A stretch of 64,000 nt of DNA, taken from the NCBI GenBank assembly GCA_947652605.1, contig OX393577.1:2852868-2916867 (forward strand), written 5' to 3'. A model generated the notes under the pieces. The model saw only the letters and a program-made list of their open reading frames with translations. It was not told the DNA's origin and ran no database searches. Positions within the stretch are counted from its first letter, which is position 1. Each line of letters begins with the position of its first letter. This document shows positions 23,041-35,805 of this stretch, in pieces. The translations under genes and the position numbers were made by a program. This DNA is from Elmis aenea. Lineage: Eukaryota; Arthropoda; Insecta; Coleoptera; Elmidae.

Positions 23041-26000
23041 GTATGCCAAATATCGAAGACACATTACTGGAAAACGAAGATATAGAGTCGGATCAATTAA
23101 CAAAAATTTTAAATGACATGTACCTACCAGGATATTTTCTAAAAAATATTGTTTCGATTTTATTGAATTTATTCCATACTTTTGCTGTATGTATATGAAA
23201 TTTCAAGGTACACTAAAAGAGTGTTTTTCATTTGTTAAAAACTGGTACATGGATGCTTTAAAGTCAAAATCAGAGTAAATTTTGTTATTTTTTATTTATG
23301 ATTTTTTTTAAATCCAAAATTATTTTAAATATCAGTAAATCGATAAGGCAACATCTTTGTAAAACAGAGTAAGATATTTTTTGCGTTTAATTGTTCATAT
23401 TCAATTACTTCATTTATCTTTAAAAAAAGTTTCCTAACATTTTTGTTTAGGCACATAATTGTTCTTACATATTTTTACACTTTCCTTGGAAACTTATCAT
23501 CAGAAAAACAGCAAACACACAGTTGAAAAAAATCACATTTAGCCAATTTCTGTCATTTGTTGAGTCGACTTCTGATTCTGGCCTACCTCATTTTTTAATT
23601 TCGTTATTTAAATAAAACTCAGCCCTTCGTTCACTCGCGGTATCTTTCTCCTTTTTTGGCCTCTTGCTTATGGTGCGACTATGTTGGGGAACTGTAAATC
23701 ACTAGCAAAATTAATTTTGTCTGTGAGTTTTTCTAGTGAAACGAATAGGTCCCAAATGTCGACTTTATTTAGGGTTCGAAATTCCCTTAGTCCGTTATAT
23801 AAATGTTTCGTGTGCCTGTACTGCAATATCACCAAGTGTAGATATAACACATTTTGGAAACGTCTTTAGCTGTTAAATAAATAACCATAATATACATATA
23901 TGTCTTGCATAAAGGGTTAAAAGTGGATAGTACAAAAAACATAATTTAAATAAGATCAATTTAGCCAATTTGGTTGCATTTAAAAAAATATATATTAGGT
24001 ATGTGTAGAGAATTTCAAGAGTCTTTAAATAATAGATTGGAAAACTTGAGGTAGATACTATTTAAAATGAATAAGAAAATGAAAAATATTTTAAGTATAA
24101 GACCATTTTTAAAATGAACTTAAAACCCTATTTATTTTGTAACGAACACTAAAGGTCCATCATTTAAAATAAACAAGTTTTAGGGTTGATTTTACTTTCT
24201 TGGCGAACGTATTTTGCCAGGGCCCTGTTTATTTTTTAAATTATTGAGCTATAAAAAACCAAATAATTTTTTATCGTTACTTTGCGTCTGGATTTACGAT
24301 GACTTTTAGCGTAAAATTGCGCTGGTTATGACAAACGTATTAACTTCACAAGAAGCCTATTTAAGAGGTTATATCTCGTCTAAGGAATGTGCAGTAGTTT
24401 GTGTACAATATCGCATTTGCGGTTCCGTCCTCTTTGTATCGTGTTTATTTCGATTCTTCAAAGAAACTGAAATAGGATACACCATACAACCTTAATATAG
24501 AGGGAAGATCAAAAGACAAAATAAAAAAGCGGGTTACTTGGAAATATTCTTTGTAGATAACTCAAATTTAAACATATTTGAATTTTTCAGTACGTTCAAG
24601 AAACAATAAGCTGTATCGAATGAAATGGATTGGATTTCTTCCACTTAACACCGATCTATCGCACAAGATTTGTTATAAAACGCAGTGAAATTTGAGTTCG
24701 TTCTTTTAAACAATGCAGAGGAGATCCGCACGAGTTTGCTTTAAAATGTTGAGGCAATATTAGGGTGGAATATTAAAATTCCGCTTTTTGTTTGGCACCT
24801 CTGCCCATAAAAGCTCAATCGTAATTTAATTTTTTGAGCGCTTCGTCGAAGTGTTTATTTTGTTTGTTGAATGTTTCACGGAAATGACGTATTTTTTAAT
24901 CATTTTATAATTAAAACTGTTCAAAAGTGTATACAACCTGGTTCTTTTTGTGTGGAATACTACCAATGTTATAGTTCATAAAACTAAAAATACATGTAAT
25001 CATGTAAGGTTTCATATCGGTTATAAAACATGTGTTTACTAAGGCTTTCAATGTTTGTAATAACGGCCTTGAGTACTTTCTATAATCCGCAAAACCGAAG
25101 TACCGCAAAGTTAAACCAAATGTTACGAAAGTTTACCTGCATACATATTTTAAGAAACTGCAGTTTCTATATTATGATATTATTCAATTAGTAGTGTCTT
25201 TCAGAAAAGTATTCTTTTTGAAACGTTGTAGCTTAGTGTCTTAGGTTGCAATAATCGTCCCGACGAATCTCGTAACATCATAACGGTCTCCAAAATTTTC
25301 TCACGAACGGGCCACATTGCAAAAAGTGTTTCTGTAAATTTACCATGATAATCATTGGCATTATTAAGCTATTGAAAATCATAGTAAATTTCCAATTTAA
25401 AATTTATATTTACAGAAGTGATGTAAAATTACTTAACATGTATACCTAAGGTAGTTTTACATAAAAATATTGATAATTTACATCCAATTTTCATATTCTG
25501 AGAGGCAATTTTACCTATTGTTTCCATATTATTTAAGAGATTGTTCTACTAAAATAGTAAAATTATTTAGTAACGTATATGGTAAAATCTATAAATTTAC
25601 ACCAATATTATATGTGTATTTGATAGTTTGGAGTATGGGATTTGTTTATTATTTAAGTCGATTGGTACATGTTCAGTTCTCTTGTTGGTAAAATTTTGGA
25701 AGTTTGTTAGTTTGTGATAATTTCCGGTGATTTTCAGTTAATTAATTTGCCTCATGCAAATATTTCTTAGTGTTTTACTTTTAGACAGTATTTTTGGAAC
25801 ACACTACATATTTTTGCAAAGCTGTTTATACATTTATTTCTATTTCATTAAGTATAAAGAAAAATCGTAAAAGTATGATTAATTTTAAAATAAAACAATC
25901 CAAGTAATAATTTTTACCAATCGTAATAAAGTGATATTGCTTCTTGCTCTAAATTTTACTGACCCAAAAGTCAAGAGAAATTTTTTTGTTTGCTAATATT

Positions 26001-26820
26001 TAGCTTTGGAATCAAATGTATACCTCCGCAAATAATTTTTAAAGGAAATAGCTTAATGATTGTGTCCTAGAGTTTATTATATCTATTTTTCAATCTGGCT
26101 GTAGCCGTATTTGTATACGTCATGAATGTGCTGGCATTGTACATTACGAATACATGAAGTTCATCAGTTAAACGTCAGAAACATTCAGCCAACGTGGGAC
26201 GAGCAGTTATGTTCATTGCGTCTCGTTTGCCATATCATCAAATACGCGAATGGTTCGAGATATCTCCCCTTTCAGAACACAGCCGACTTGGTCTAATTTA
26301 ATCAACTTGGAATACAATTTTTATAGTTGACTTCGATCTAGGTATACGAACGTAATTAATTTTTACGTACTACTAAAAGTGAACTACTGAAATTTTATTG
26401 CTAAGCTTTAAGACAAATTTATTTTATTACGTTAGGAAAATAAAACTTTATACTCAATTTATTAGGAAAATTATCCAGCGATTTCTTGACTGCGATAAAG
26501 CAATATTTGATTCCGGGCCGTTGTCGTAAAACGAAATGATCGGTTTACTAAGAATTGCTTTTTTCACTTAACTATATACGATATGTGCTGTGCTGCTTGT
26601 CATAATGCTTATACAAATGCATATAAAGCATTTATAATTAAAATGAACCATGCACGGTCGCCATTTGCAATATTCTAGTCTTAAAATTAATCTTTAACAT
26701 ATTTATCGTGACGCAAAAGTGTTGTTTCGGCGAATTAGATGTGACGAATCCATGGAATGGTGCAAAAGAAAATTCAAAAGTGATTACAGTAACGGATTAA
26801 GCACTTTCATCTTTAAAATG
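23041..26820. other. Long AT-rich stretch, no supported gene
   Basis: Several 60-73-codon open frames occur (near 23.7, 24.9-25.1 and 25.5-25.7 kb) but none has a recognisable motif. Short inverted AT-rich repeats cluster near 25,330-25,480. I see no promoter, RNA gene or transposon ends. Confidence 0.4.
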
Positions 26821-27069
26821 ACGCACACTTGTCTAGAAATGTCAAAGTAGGCTTCCGTCAAAATTGACAAAACGTAATTACGTGTATATTAGCAAAAATC
26901 TGTTAAAATCGTAGGTATTATGTGATCGTAGAAAAAGTAAACTACATAACACGAGTTGTAAAGCAATTATGCACTCGTGGATATACGCACTCGCCGCTAC
27001 GCGGCTCCTTGTGCAGCTTTTTCACTCGTGCGTAGTATGCTTCTTACAACTCTTGTTACGTAATATACT
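26821..27069 (-). mobile_element. ACATAACAAGAG-family MITE, copy 2
   Basis: Inverted relative to copy 1. It runs from ACGCACACTTGTCTAGAAATG to CTTACAACTCTTGTTACGTA and contains ACATAACACGAGTTGTAAAG and a GCCGCTACGCGGC palindrome (about 26,993-27,005) in the hairpin loop. Confidence 0.7.
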
Positions 27070-27699
27070 ATTTCAGTATGAATATATCGACCCATTGGCA
27101 ATTTAATATTGGATATTAAAATATTTGACACCGCACTAATTTACACTTTTATTGAAATTTATTAGCGTCCTAGCTGTTTACCTGTATTTTGGATTTTTTA
27201 AATAAAAATTTACAGTTTCAAAACTTTAAAGTTCAAAAAAGCAACAAATATTGTGTCCTCACACTAAAATAGGGTGTAAATAATACATATTTGATCAATT
27301 TTTGTCTTTGACGGTTACAACAACCAATTTTTTCCGGTAGTAATCGAGTCCTTATGTTTCAAGTTATCTAAATTATTTAAATGAGAAGTATTTCTCTCTA
27401 TAAATGTCCCAATAAAAAAGTCTAGCGGTGTTAGTTCAGAAAAGCTTGATAACCTTATCGATTTAACGAAAATATTTCATTTAAATGTACCCTAGCACCA
27501 CAATATACAAAGCTCTGTTTCCTTTCATGACATGATTTGGTTTACCACATTTTGCTAAATCCTTATTATTCCCAGAATAATCTACTTACTTTTAATTAGT
27601 TAATGGGGGCCTATTTGAACATAATTCATCAAAGGTTTGGCAAACATCCTGTGATCTCCTGTCACTTTTATCAAACATGATCTGAATTTTTGTAGTAAG
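27070..27699. other. AT-rich stretch, no gene
   Basis: Nothing recognised. Confidence 0.5.
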
Positions 27700-27854
27700 A
27701 TTCATTTTGGTGGTTACCGTAGTTTTTAATGTTCATATTGAGCAGAATTGATTGGTGTTTTCGTGTTGTCACCTCTTAAATTTCAAAATAAATAACACCG
27801 GTCAATTCTACCCGCTATAAACATTAACAAACCATGGTAACCACCAAAATGAAT
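27700..27854. mobile_element. 155-bp foldback MITE
   Basis: Inverted arms of about 58 bp begin ATTCATTTTGGTGGTTACC and end with its complement. The arms contain a GTTAATG/CATTAAC-like block and a CAATTCT/AGAATTG block. No clear target duplication. Confidence 0.65.
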
Positions 27855-27959
27855 CGTTTTATTTTAGGATGTTTAATAGTTCAAGTTCACTCATTAAATT
27901 TTTTACTGAAAACCTGTACGTTTTGCAGAAAAATTTAAAGATTAAAAAAAAATTCTTAT

Positions 27960-28320
27960 TTACAATCAAATCAAGCTTTCAAATAAAAATTTTTAAATTG
28001 CAAAATTTTAAGCCTCCAGAAAGTTCTGATAAAAAAACCAACAGGGTTCGCACTTTTTAGCCCCCTGTGAAGGTGGGAGATAATTAAAAATGTTACTGTG
28101 GGAAACCTTTCAATAAGTATAAAACATCTACTAAATATCATTCTCCTAAACATCTCCAAATTTGAGAAATAAAATAAAAACCTAATTTTACCGCTCTTCT
28201 TTAGGGGGATGTAACTCCGAAAGGAGACGTCTAAGGAAGACATTTTATATAAAAGTCTCTCCTTCATTTTCGATAAGGAATTAACTCCCGATTTTTTTGC
28301 AATATTTATGAAGCACCCTG
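27960..28320 (-). mobile_element. One-ended CAGGGTG element fragment
   Basis: The right terminus GAAGCACCCTG-TATAC at 28,308-28,323 is a CAGGGTG end read on the minus strand. The adjacent sequence includes a GGAGACGTCTAAGGAAGACA block. No opposite end is recognised, and an open frame of 98 codons within it looks fortuitous. Confidence 0.45.
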
Positions 28321-28324
28321 TATA

Positions 28325-29090
28325 CGCCTATTTGTTAGAGATGTTTAATCATTCCATCAAATTTAAACAATATTTCAAAAACAGGAACATATCCTGTATA
28401 TCTTGTACAATTTCACAGCACCTACACTTTTTTGCTAGCAACACCCCAACTGACGAGCTTTTTTTCTTAGTGTCTTGAATACAAATTCCCCTTTGCGCAT
28501 TTCAAGATTTATTATCGAACATATTGACTCAAAACGAAGCCATGAAACACATCTACTACGAAGTCAGTCAGCTTTTAAATTTTTACCTGATGTTCTTTGT
28601 ATTGTTGAAATCTTAGTAGAAGCGATTTTCGGTTTATTATTCTGCGAACTCTATTTTTTCTCGAGTGATCCATCACTCCGTCACATCATAACAAATTGAC
28701 CTATCCTGATAGGGTTCAACTAGGTTATCAATTTTGTGACTAGATCGCTTATTCGTTTTGGTCCCAACGGATTCATTGCACATTTTGGATAAATGAGATA
28801 TCGTAGATTCGTGGTCGCATTAATTCACAACTTGTGCAAAAAGCTTGTGATGCATTGGCTATGTAATTAATCCGAGATCGATAAGTTCCGGTTTCATTAA
28901 AGACCTAAATCTTACACCGAAATGGATGTCTGAGTAGGGTGACCATGATGAATTTCCACAGATTGGAAGAAATAATGGCAATATTTTTGTTTTTTAACGA
29001 TAAAAGTATGAATGTAGTAATTGTATCGTTATAGTTACCACTAAAAATTACAAAAACAGTTAATTTAATTCAACAATATTTTTTACTTCG
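28325..29090. other. AT-rich stretch, no supported gene
   Basis: A 74-codon frame at 28,475-28,699 has no motif I know. Nothing else seen. Confidence 0.4.
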
Positions 29091-29094
29091 TATA

Positions 29095-29730
29095 TATGTC
29101 ACCATATCACTTTAAATGGGCTTAGATTGGAACAGGTAGAAAGCTTTAAATTTTTAGGAGTGATCATAGAGAAAAATAGAGGAATGGACAAGAAAAAAAG
29201 CTAAAGGACAGGAAATGGGGAAAGAAAATGTAACAGTAAGAACAACATTTTTTGGATATAGAGAAGTCCCAAAACGAACAAAAGTGGAAGTGATCAAAAA
29301 AGTAGCAACTCCAGCACTTTTATACGGAAGTGAAACGTGGACACTCACAAATAAAAATAGTATCCGTTTAAATGCAGCAGAAATGGGGTTCTAAGAAAAA
29401 TCCAAGGAAAAACAAAAAAGATGGAATTAGAAATGAAGCATATAGAGAACAATCAATGATAAAATCAGTTGAAAAAAAAAGACAGGAAAAACAGCTGGGA
29501 TGGTTGGGTCACATTTATAGGATGAAAGAAGAAAGGTTAACCAGAAAAGCCTATGAAGCAAGATCACAGGGGAAAACAACAGAGGTAGACCGAGAAAAAC
29601 CTGACAAGACGAAGTTAAAACAGCAGCAACAGATAGAAACATAAAAAAGAAGAGATAAAAAAGCAAACACAAGACAGAGAAACATGAAAAAAAGTCAGCA
29701 CAACACAACTTAACAGTCCTACACACCTAA
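29095..29730 (+). pseudogene. Non-LTR retrotransposon C-terminal relic
   Basis: Blocks typical of the end of a non-LTR ORF2 are spread over frames: LEQVESFKFLGVIIE (about 29,127-29,172), VATPALLYGSETWTLTNKN (about 29,301-29,357), and RQEKQLGWLGHIYRMKEERL (about 29,490-29,540). A lysine-rich tail follows. Several stops separate them, so it is dead. The RT catalytic motifs are missing. It resembles but is not identical to the relic at 0.2-1.2 kb. Confidence 0.8.
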
Positions 29731-30728
29731 CAGCAGAAGTACTCGTGAATTTTCAGAAGATTTCCTTAAAAGGAAAGCAATTCTCAATTAATTATTTAAA
29801 AGTAACCTACAGCATTGTATGCAATTGTTAAATTGTAACTTTGTATTTCTTACAATTAGAAGGAAAATAAAGACATTTGTTGCAAAAAAATAAAAATAAT
29901 GTTTTATATCTCACAAAAGCTCCTATTTTGTGAATAAATATATCAAATACAGCGTTTTTAGAAGTGCAAATAAATCAAATCCATGCTGTGTCTTAACGTG
30001 CTATAGAGTAGCATTTCATTTATTTTATAATCCACATATTTGTTGCTTTAGGCACACTAAAAATATGATACATATTTTTCTTTATATCCTTTTCATGAAT
30101 TATGGATAGGTTTACATATTTGAAGTTGTGAAATTGTAGGAAATGCTATAGAACATTACCAGTTAAATATAAAAACTCTCCGTTGTGTTAGATAATAAAA
30201 GAATTTTATTCAATTTTGTGATTATACAGAGAAGTAGCTTTTTTATATAAAATACTTTTGTTTTCATATCTATCTTTATAATGCCCGACCGACCCTTTAT
30301 TATTGAAAGGCGCCTTGTACATCAGAAATATGTGATATAAAAGCATTCCTGCTCTGAGTAAATGTGTTTCTAACTAGATGATAATTTTTAATAGCTCTAA
30401 AAGTCTCTTACGTTCTTTATATCATTCTATTCTTTGCACGATTATTAACTGTCATAATTTATATGGTATCTCTCAACATTTCGGTTGATGTTACTTTTAT
30501 TACCTTTTTGAAGGAGATGTTCTGCAGCTCATTGCTATATTTAGTCGAGAAAGAAATTGTATACGTGGAAAATTTTATCATTAAATATTAAATATACGTG
30601 AACAGTGAAAATTTGAAAACTATACGTGTGTAATTGAAGATAATTATCGATCCGATTTGATACTCAATGGTAAAAAATATTGTGTGATTTTTGTAATTTA
30701 TTGTTGTAGTATAAATAACACCAAAAAC
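29731..30728. other. AT-rich stretch, no gene
   Basis: Holds one feature of note, TTATTATTGAAAGGCGCC near 30,299-30,316, whose inverted counterpart is at about 37,722-37,744. Confidence 0.4.
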
Positions 30729-30817
30729 ATGGTTCCAGAAAGATGAAGCAACACCTCATCCCACAAAGCTAATTTGAGTTAGCTAATGCAGCGATTTTGA
30801 AGCTTGACCTGTCCAAT
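30729..30817 (+). pseudogene. Mariner-like transposase scrap, left copy
   Basis: Reads WFQKDEATPHPTKLI, like the QQDGAxPH block around the second catalytic aspartate of Tc1/mariner-type transposases. The same 89 bp, about 88% identical, occurs at 31,637 on the other side of a Jockey fragment. Confidence 0.6.
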
Positions 30818-30831
30818 GAAACAATATAGAA

Positions 30832-31636
30832 TCATCCAAGAAATTACAAGCAGCTGCCAATCAGATCAACAACTGGACAAAAACATGGCGTATAAAATTA
30901 AATAAAACTAAGTCAGTACATGTCAATTTTACCAACAAGAGAATTGAATATGTACCAAAGAATTTAAGTAATAAACTAATTCCATTCTACAACATAGCAA
31001 AATACTTACACTGGACTCGAAGCTACGATGGAAAGCTGATAAAAAAGGGAAGAAATAGGTATCAAACATTTTAAAAAATACTGTCTAATCGGAAGCAATT
31101 CCTCTCTGTCCCTACATAATAATGCCTGTATGGACATATGGGATACAGCTATGGGGATGCACCAAACAGAGTAACGTTTAGATCATCCAGAGATTCCAGA
31201 ACAAAACACTAAGGTATATCGCTGATGCACCTTGGTATTGCAGAAATAGCGACATTCATTGGGACTTCAACATGGACACTGTAACCAACACCATTAAGAA
31301 GTTTGCCAAGAGCCACGAAGAAAGGCTCCATCAACATGTAAACGTCGAGGCGATCCAGCTCCTGGACACTACAGGATTAGTAAGAAGACTTAAAAGGGTT
31401 AAACCTTTCGAGTTCGTTTAAGCAAAAGTTTAAAAGCAGAGACTGTGCGGTAGTGTGCACGTTAATAATTAGTGTACTTATATATTAACAAACTAAGGTC
31501 TACTATTGGGTAAAGTTTAGACTAAGGTTGAACATTATTAATTTAGGCTAGAATTAAACTGCTCGTTGGTCTCAAAGACTAGATTACATTCTTATAAACT
31601 CTATTGGGGATTAAATTTAAAAAAATAAATAATAAT
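30832..31636 (+). pseudogene. Jockey-type non-LTR retrotransposon 3' fragment
   Basis: In successive frames I read QAAANQINNWTKTWRIKLNK, an IAKYL block, a block corresponding to TYGIQLWGCTK, then IHWDFNMD, TIKKFAKSHEERLHQHV and LLDTTGLVRRLKRVKPFEFV before stop near 31,421. A 3' UTR runs on to an A-rich end next to the duplicated mariner scrap. The RT catalytic core is missing and several frameshifts make it inactive. Same family as 1158-1590 and 47,100-47,530. Confidence 0.8.
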
Positions 31637-31830
31637 ATGGTTCCAGCAAGATGAACTAACACCTCATCCCAAAAAGCTAATTAGAGTTAGCTAACACAAA
31701 GATTTTGAAGCTCGGCCTGTCCAACTTACCAACCATAAGAGATTTTTGCTTAGTTCATTAAAAAAACACAGACACAAAAGAACCTTAAAATAACTTCTCC
31801 TTCGAAAATTAAACGAAAAACACTTTTGAT
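31637..31830 (+). pseudogene. Mariner-like transposase scrap, right copy
   Basis: Begins with the same 89 bp as 30,729-30,817 (WFQQDELTPHPKKLIRVS, then stop) and extends another ~100 bp through a lysine/histidine-rich stretch. Probably the longer remnant of the original mariner-like element. Confidence 0.6.
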
Positions 31831-32903
31831 GCTTCTTGATTTGAAAATAGCCAGTAGCGAATGTTAGCTATAAAAAATATTAATAGTAAAACAATGCTGC
31901 TTTAATATCTTTTGAACAGTGACACATTTTTAGTAGTAACAAAACGTTTGAAAACGTTTGAAAACGTTTTGTCTGTTTTTTCTACCATTAGGACTTAGCA
32001 CATAACTCAGTTCACCCTTAAAATCGTATCGCAGTTAGCTCAATTGTTTTGTCTGAGTATAATTGCTAAAGCCATAGGTCAATCCCAAAGAAGTCATTGC
32101 TAAAAAATTAAACAGAGTGCTGATTAGAGATAACAATAGGAAGAATTGGCAAATTGCCGCGATTCACTCTATCATCAGCTAGTTTTTATCGGGTAGCATC
32201 TGGACCCGCAGTTGATTACATTTTAAGCTTCCATTACCAACACGTAGCTGTGGAAAATAAAAGCCTTAGTGTGGTTCTTAGATGTGTTTGAACCCTCACT
32301 TACATAATGACGCTTATTGGTATTGTTAGAAAACTTCCCCCTAGAGATGTCGTAAAAGCTTTCACTTTCTTAACGATAGATACTTTTGTTATCTTGTCAG
32401 CACTTAGTTTTATAGACCACCCATATGTCTGAGTGGGTTTCTCCTGCTTCATTCGAATTGAATTGTCTCCAAATACTTTAAAAATTAGCTAAATGCTCAG
32501 CAGAGTATCTTAAACATTCGCCACAACTATAACGACGATTGCTCTAATCAAAAACCTTATTCACATTGTTAAAAGAATTATATTGCCTACACCAATTTAA
32601 AAGGTCACTCTGAAATGATGTAACAACAAAACTGAATTTTTTCCCGCAAATTTTGAATTTAAAAATGTATGATTTTAACCACTCTGTAATTTTAATGATT
32701 GTAAAACTTGTTATAAAAATTTGTGATTTTTAATTTTTAACACATTAAGAATAAACGAAACAAATTTTTAAAAAACCACGTCTTCTCATTACTAAAAAAA
32801 AATATAACACAGACATTTGTTTCCTTCAAGTGTTTAAATATTCTATTGCAAGCTTTTATACATATATTTTTAACTACAAATATCACATAACATTTATAAT
32901 AGC
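31831..32903. other. AT-rich stretch, no gene
   Basis: A short tandem palindrome built on AAACGTTTGAA lies at about 31,943-31,974. Otherwise nothing recognised. Confidence 0.45.
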
Positions 32904-33050
32904 ATATTGCAAAACAAGAAATGTAAGAAGCATATCACACACGAGTGAAAGAGTTGCGCACGGGGCCGCGTAGCGGCGAGTGCGTAATTGCTTTACAACT
33001 CGTGTTATGAAGCTTACTTTTTCTACGATCACATAATACCTACAATAATT
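32904..33050 (+). mobile_element. ACATAACAAGAG-family MITE, copy 3 (partial)
   Basis: Contains the GTAAGAAGCATAT...CACGAGTG arm, a GCCGCGTAGCGGC palindrome, and TTACAACTCGTGTTATG followed by CTTACTTTTTCTACGATCAC. The outer tail seen in copies 1 and 4 is missing. Confidence 0.7.
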
Positions 33051-33445
33051 TTCAAAGCCGATTAAAGTAACCTAAATGTCAATGAAAACTAAAATAATCG
33101 TTTTTCTGGCACTTGCTGACAACAAAATTCAATTTATGCAGTTCAAGGCACACTTAACCCTTTCAGCCCGAAGACCGTATATTTCCGCAATAAAATTTTG
33201 GGACCAACTGCCGAAGGCCGTGTTTTTTCGAACTTATTATATTTAGACGACGAACACCTTACGCGTCCGTTTGATAGGTTAAAATACGTTTATTAGGCTC
33301 TATAGATTCGTGTAAAATCGTTTAAACTCGCGTGCATATCAGTGCATTAGTCAGTCTCAGTTTTAACGTGTTTATTGTGCTTACAGTTGATTTTATTTTA
33401 AAATACAAAGGTAATTATTATATTTTATTTAACAGTTTAGTAAAA

Positions 33446-33605
33446 TTCCAACGCAAGAAGGAAGTAAACAAAAAGTTAGGAGATGCGTTGTTTGTAGTAA
33501 GCATGATAAAAGAAAAGAAACGTCGTATTATTGCAAGGATTGCAATGCTCCTCTTTGCATAATTCCTGTTTCCAAATTTATCATTGTAAACGTAATTACT
33601 AACAA
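33446..33605 (+). pseudogene. piggyBac transposase C-terminal Cys-rich domain
   Basis: Reads RCVVCSKHDKRKETSYYCKDC and then NAPLCIIP, the zinc-binding Cys-rich domain that binds the element's terminal repeats. The rest of the domain (C-F-Q-I-Y-H) is present only after a one-base shift at about 33,565, so the frame is broken there. All catalytic residues lie upstream and are absent. Confidence 0.8.
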
Positions 33606-33885
33606 ACATATTTAATTATAATTTTTTGAAAATAAACAGAAAAAATTTAATATGTATTTTGATTTCTAACAGTGTTGATCATTACGTATAATATTCGAGT
33701 AGTGAGACCGCGGACAATTTGATAATTTCCTGTTTCGAAATTTATCATTGTAAACGTAATTACTAACAAACATTTTTGATTACAATTTTTTGAAAATAAA
33801 CAGATAAAATTGAATATGCGTTTTTATTTCTAACAGTGTTGATAATTACGTATAATATTCGAGTAGTGAGACCGAGGAACGTATT
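33561..33885. repeat. 164-bp tandem duplication inside piggyBac
   Basis: TCCTGTTTC starts at 33,564 and again at 33,728, and the following ~155 bp match at roughly 93%, including ATTTATCATTGTAAACGTAA and CGTATAATATTCGAGTAGTG. The duplicated unit carries the last codons of the transposase and an AATAAA-like signal. Confidence 0.85.
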
Positions 33886-33998
33886 TTGCCGAAGACAATT
33901 TGGTACAATGACGAAGGCCGTACGGATCCGCAAACGTCTAAAATAGCCCGGCATACGGGCATTTCTAATAAAAAAGTAGTCAGGGCTGAAAGGGTTAA

Positions 33999-35790
33999 CA
34001 AAAAAATAAAATAGTCCAAAATTTATTTGACGTTATAAAAAATAACCAAAATAATGCTGTTGTATTAAAAATTGCTTCCTATTTCAAAATGTAAACATAT
34101 ACGGAGTGTTCCCTTTGAAATAAGAAAGTTGGGGTCACTTCCGGCAAAAACGGAAGTGAAACAATAGCGTACATCTCCTCAAATAATCCGGTTTTTTGCC
34201 CATATTATATTTCTAAAATTTCTTTAATGTAAAATTAAAAATGAAACAAAAAAGGGGTGCACCAGAACTTAACCCGGTAAACCTATTATAATATTTTTTT
34301 ATCAAATTTCGTTTGTTGAAATAAAAAACTGAATAAAAAGGTGCTGACGTGATTTAGTTTACACTAGGTGTGCCGTATCGTTTCACTTGATAATATTATT
34401 CGCGGAAACCGAACGTGTTAAATATACACATTATTAAAGCATTTTATTTGCAAGAACCTTACAGTTAAACCTAAATTTACTGTTAACAGCGGACAGCACA
34501 ATAAAAAAATTATCAGCACAGCCAAGCACATACCTAGCACAACGTATTTGTGTGAACTAAACCGTCAAATTACGTGTTAAGAGGGCTTTAATATCTTCAG
34601 CCCCCAACTTCAAATAACATTGCAGCATAATAAAAACAGTTTAACTGAAAACTTTATTAGCACACGTAAGCAAAAAGCTAGCACATTTCACTTAGCCGCA
34701 CACATTACCACAAGGCTAGCACGTATCACTTTATTTAGAAAAAAAAATCAATATTGATTTATGGGGGCTGAGGACAAATACCAGTAATGTTATCCTGATG
34801 AGCAAAGAAACCCAAACTTAATACAACTAGATTTATTACATCTATTTTAAATAAAGAATATGCATGTGAAACTACTAATTGCTTATTACTTTTAAATTTG
34901 AACCTATTAATAATGTAAAAATTTTAAATGTTATTAACTAGCACGACCAGAAAACTTAAGAATTAATAATTTTTGATTATTGGTATTTTGGTTCGTACAA
35001 TGTTATTATAAATTTAAAGAAGGTAAAATTGACTAACTAAATACGAATGAGTAACCAAAATAATAATAATTTTTAAAATGTTTGGTTGTTTATGTTGAAA
35101 CAACAATAAAAAAGTTGAAACAAAACACTTTATTTAACGGGAAAGCTAAAATAGACACACGTACTGCAAGTAGGCTCACCTTGACGTCACACGTGTAATG
35201 GAACAGAGGAACAGTTTATTAATGTCTCGTTTGTCTCTTTTCTACCTTGCTTGTCTTCTTCATTTCCACTCAATATGTCTTTCTGAATACACCAAAGAGA
35301 ATTTATTTGATACCGAAATCAATTACCAGAACTTGTAATATGGGTGTTTTGGGATCAAGTTCGAAATCAGGAAAGCGTGAAAAGATTGAAAATCTTTGCC
35401 GGCACTGTTTCGCAGCGGTAGTAGATCGAAAAGCTATTTTTATATTGAAGTCGAAACCATCTTTATGCGGATTTAAAATGTGACAAATTTAATGTTGTGG
35501 AATAAACTGCTTGTAACATTTAATTGGTTTACCGTCAGCTGAAATATTCTATTTTCGTTACGCTGTTAATTGACAATTATTTTTGTTAATTAATTAGTAA
35601 ATGCGTTAAATTTGTTATATGTCTATCACCGTATATTCAAATTATTATCGGTTGAGTAATTAATTAGGTACAGTAGTAATTGGGTAGACATGGCACAAGA
35701 TATAATTTTTTTCTTTTCTATGTTATTCGATACAACGTAAGTTTTTGTTTTGTGGATTTTATTACAAGATAGTCACTATTAGACTGTATT
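33999..35790. other. AT-rich stretch; possible CAGGGTG-like fragment at 34.1 kb
   Basis: ACGGAGTGTTCCCTTTGAAA at about 34,100 followed by GGTCACTTCCGGCAAAAACG resembles a diverged terminal repeat but has no partner end. A 78-codon frame at 35,247-35,483 has no known motif. Otherwise nothing. Confidence 0.35.
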
Positions 35791-35805
35791 AATAAATGAT
35801 GTAAA

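Larger units (their letters stand above)
33158..33994 (+). mobile_element. Internally deleted piggyBac element
   Basis: TTAA at 33,154-33,157 and 33,995-33,998 flanks ends reading CCCTTTCAGCCC and GGGCTGAAAGGG. TTAA duplication with CCC-starting inverted repeats is diagnostic of piggyBac. Subterminal CGAAGGCCGT motifs occur near both ends. It keeps a 5' untranslated segment and the 3' coding end but lacks the catalytic transposase core, so it would need a helper. A 164-bp internal tandem duplication lies near its right end. Confidence 0.9.

Noticed and set aside
23760..23800. tRNA-like GGTTCGAAATTCC T-loop motif
   Set aside because: No matching D-arm, anticodon arm or acceptor stem could be paired around it on either strand.
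23668..23850. 60-codon minus-strand frame with a charged, gene-like middle
   Set aside because: I could not match it to a transposase or host family, and both edges run into stops without splice sites.
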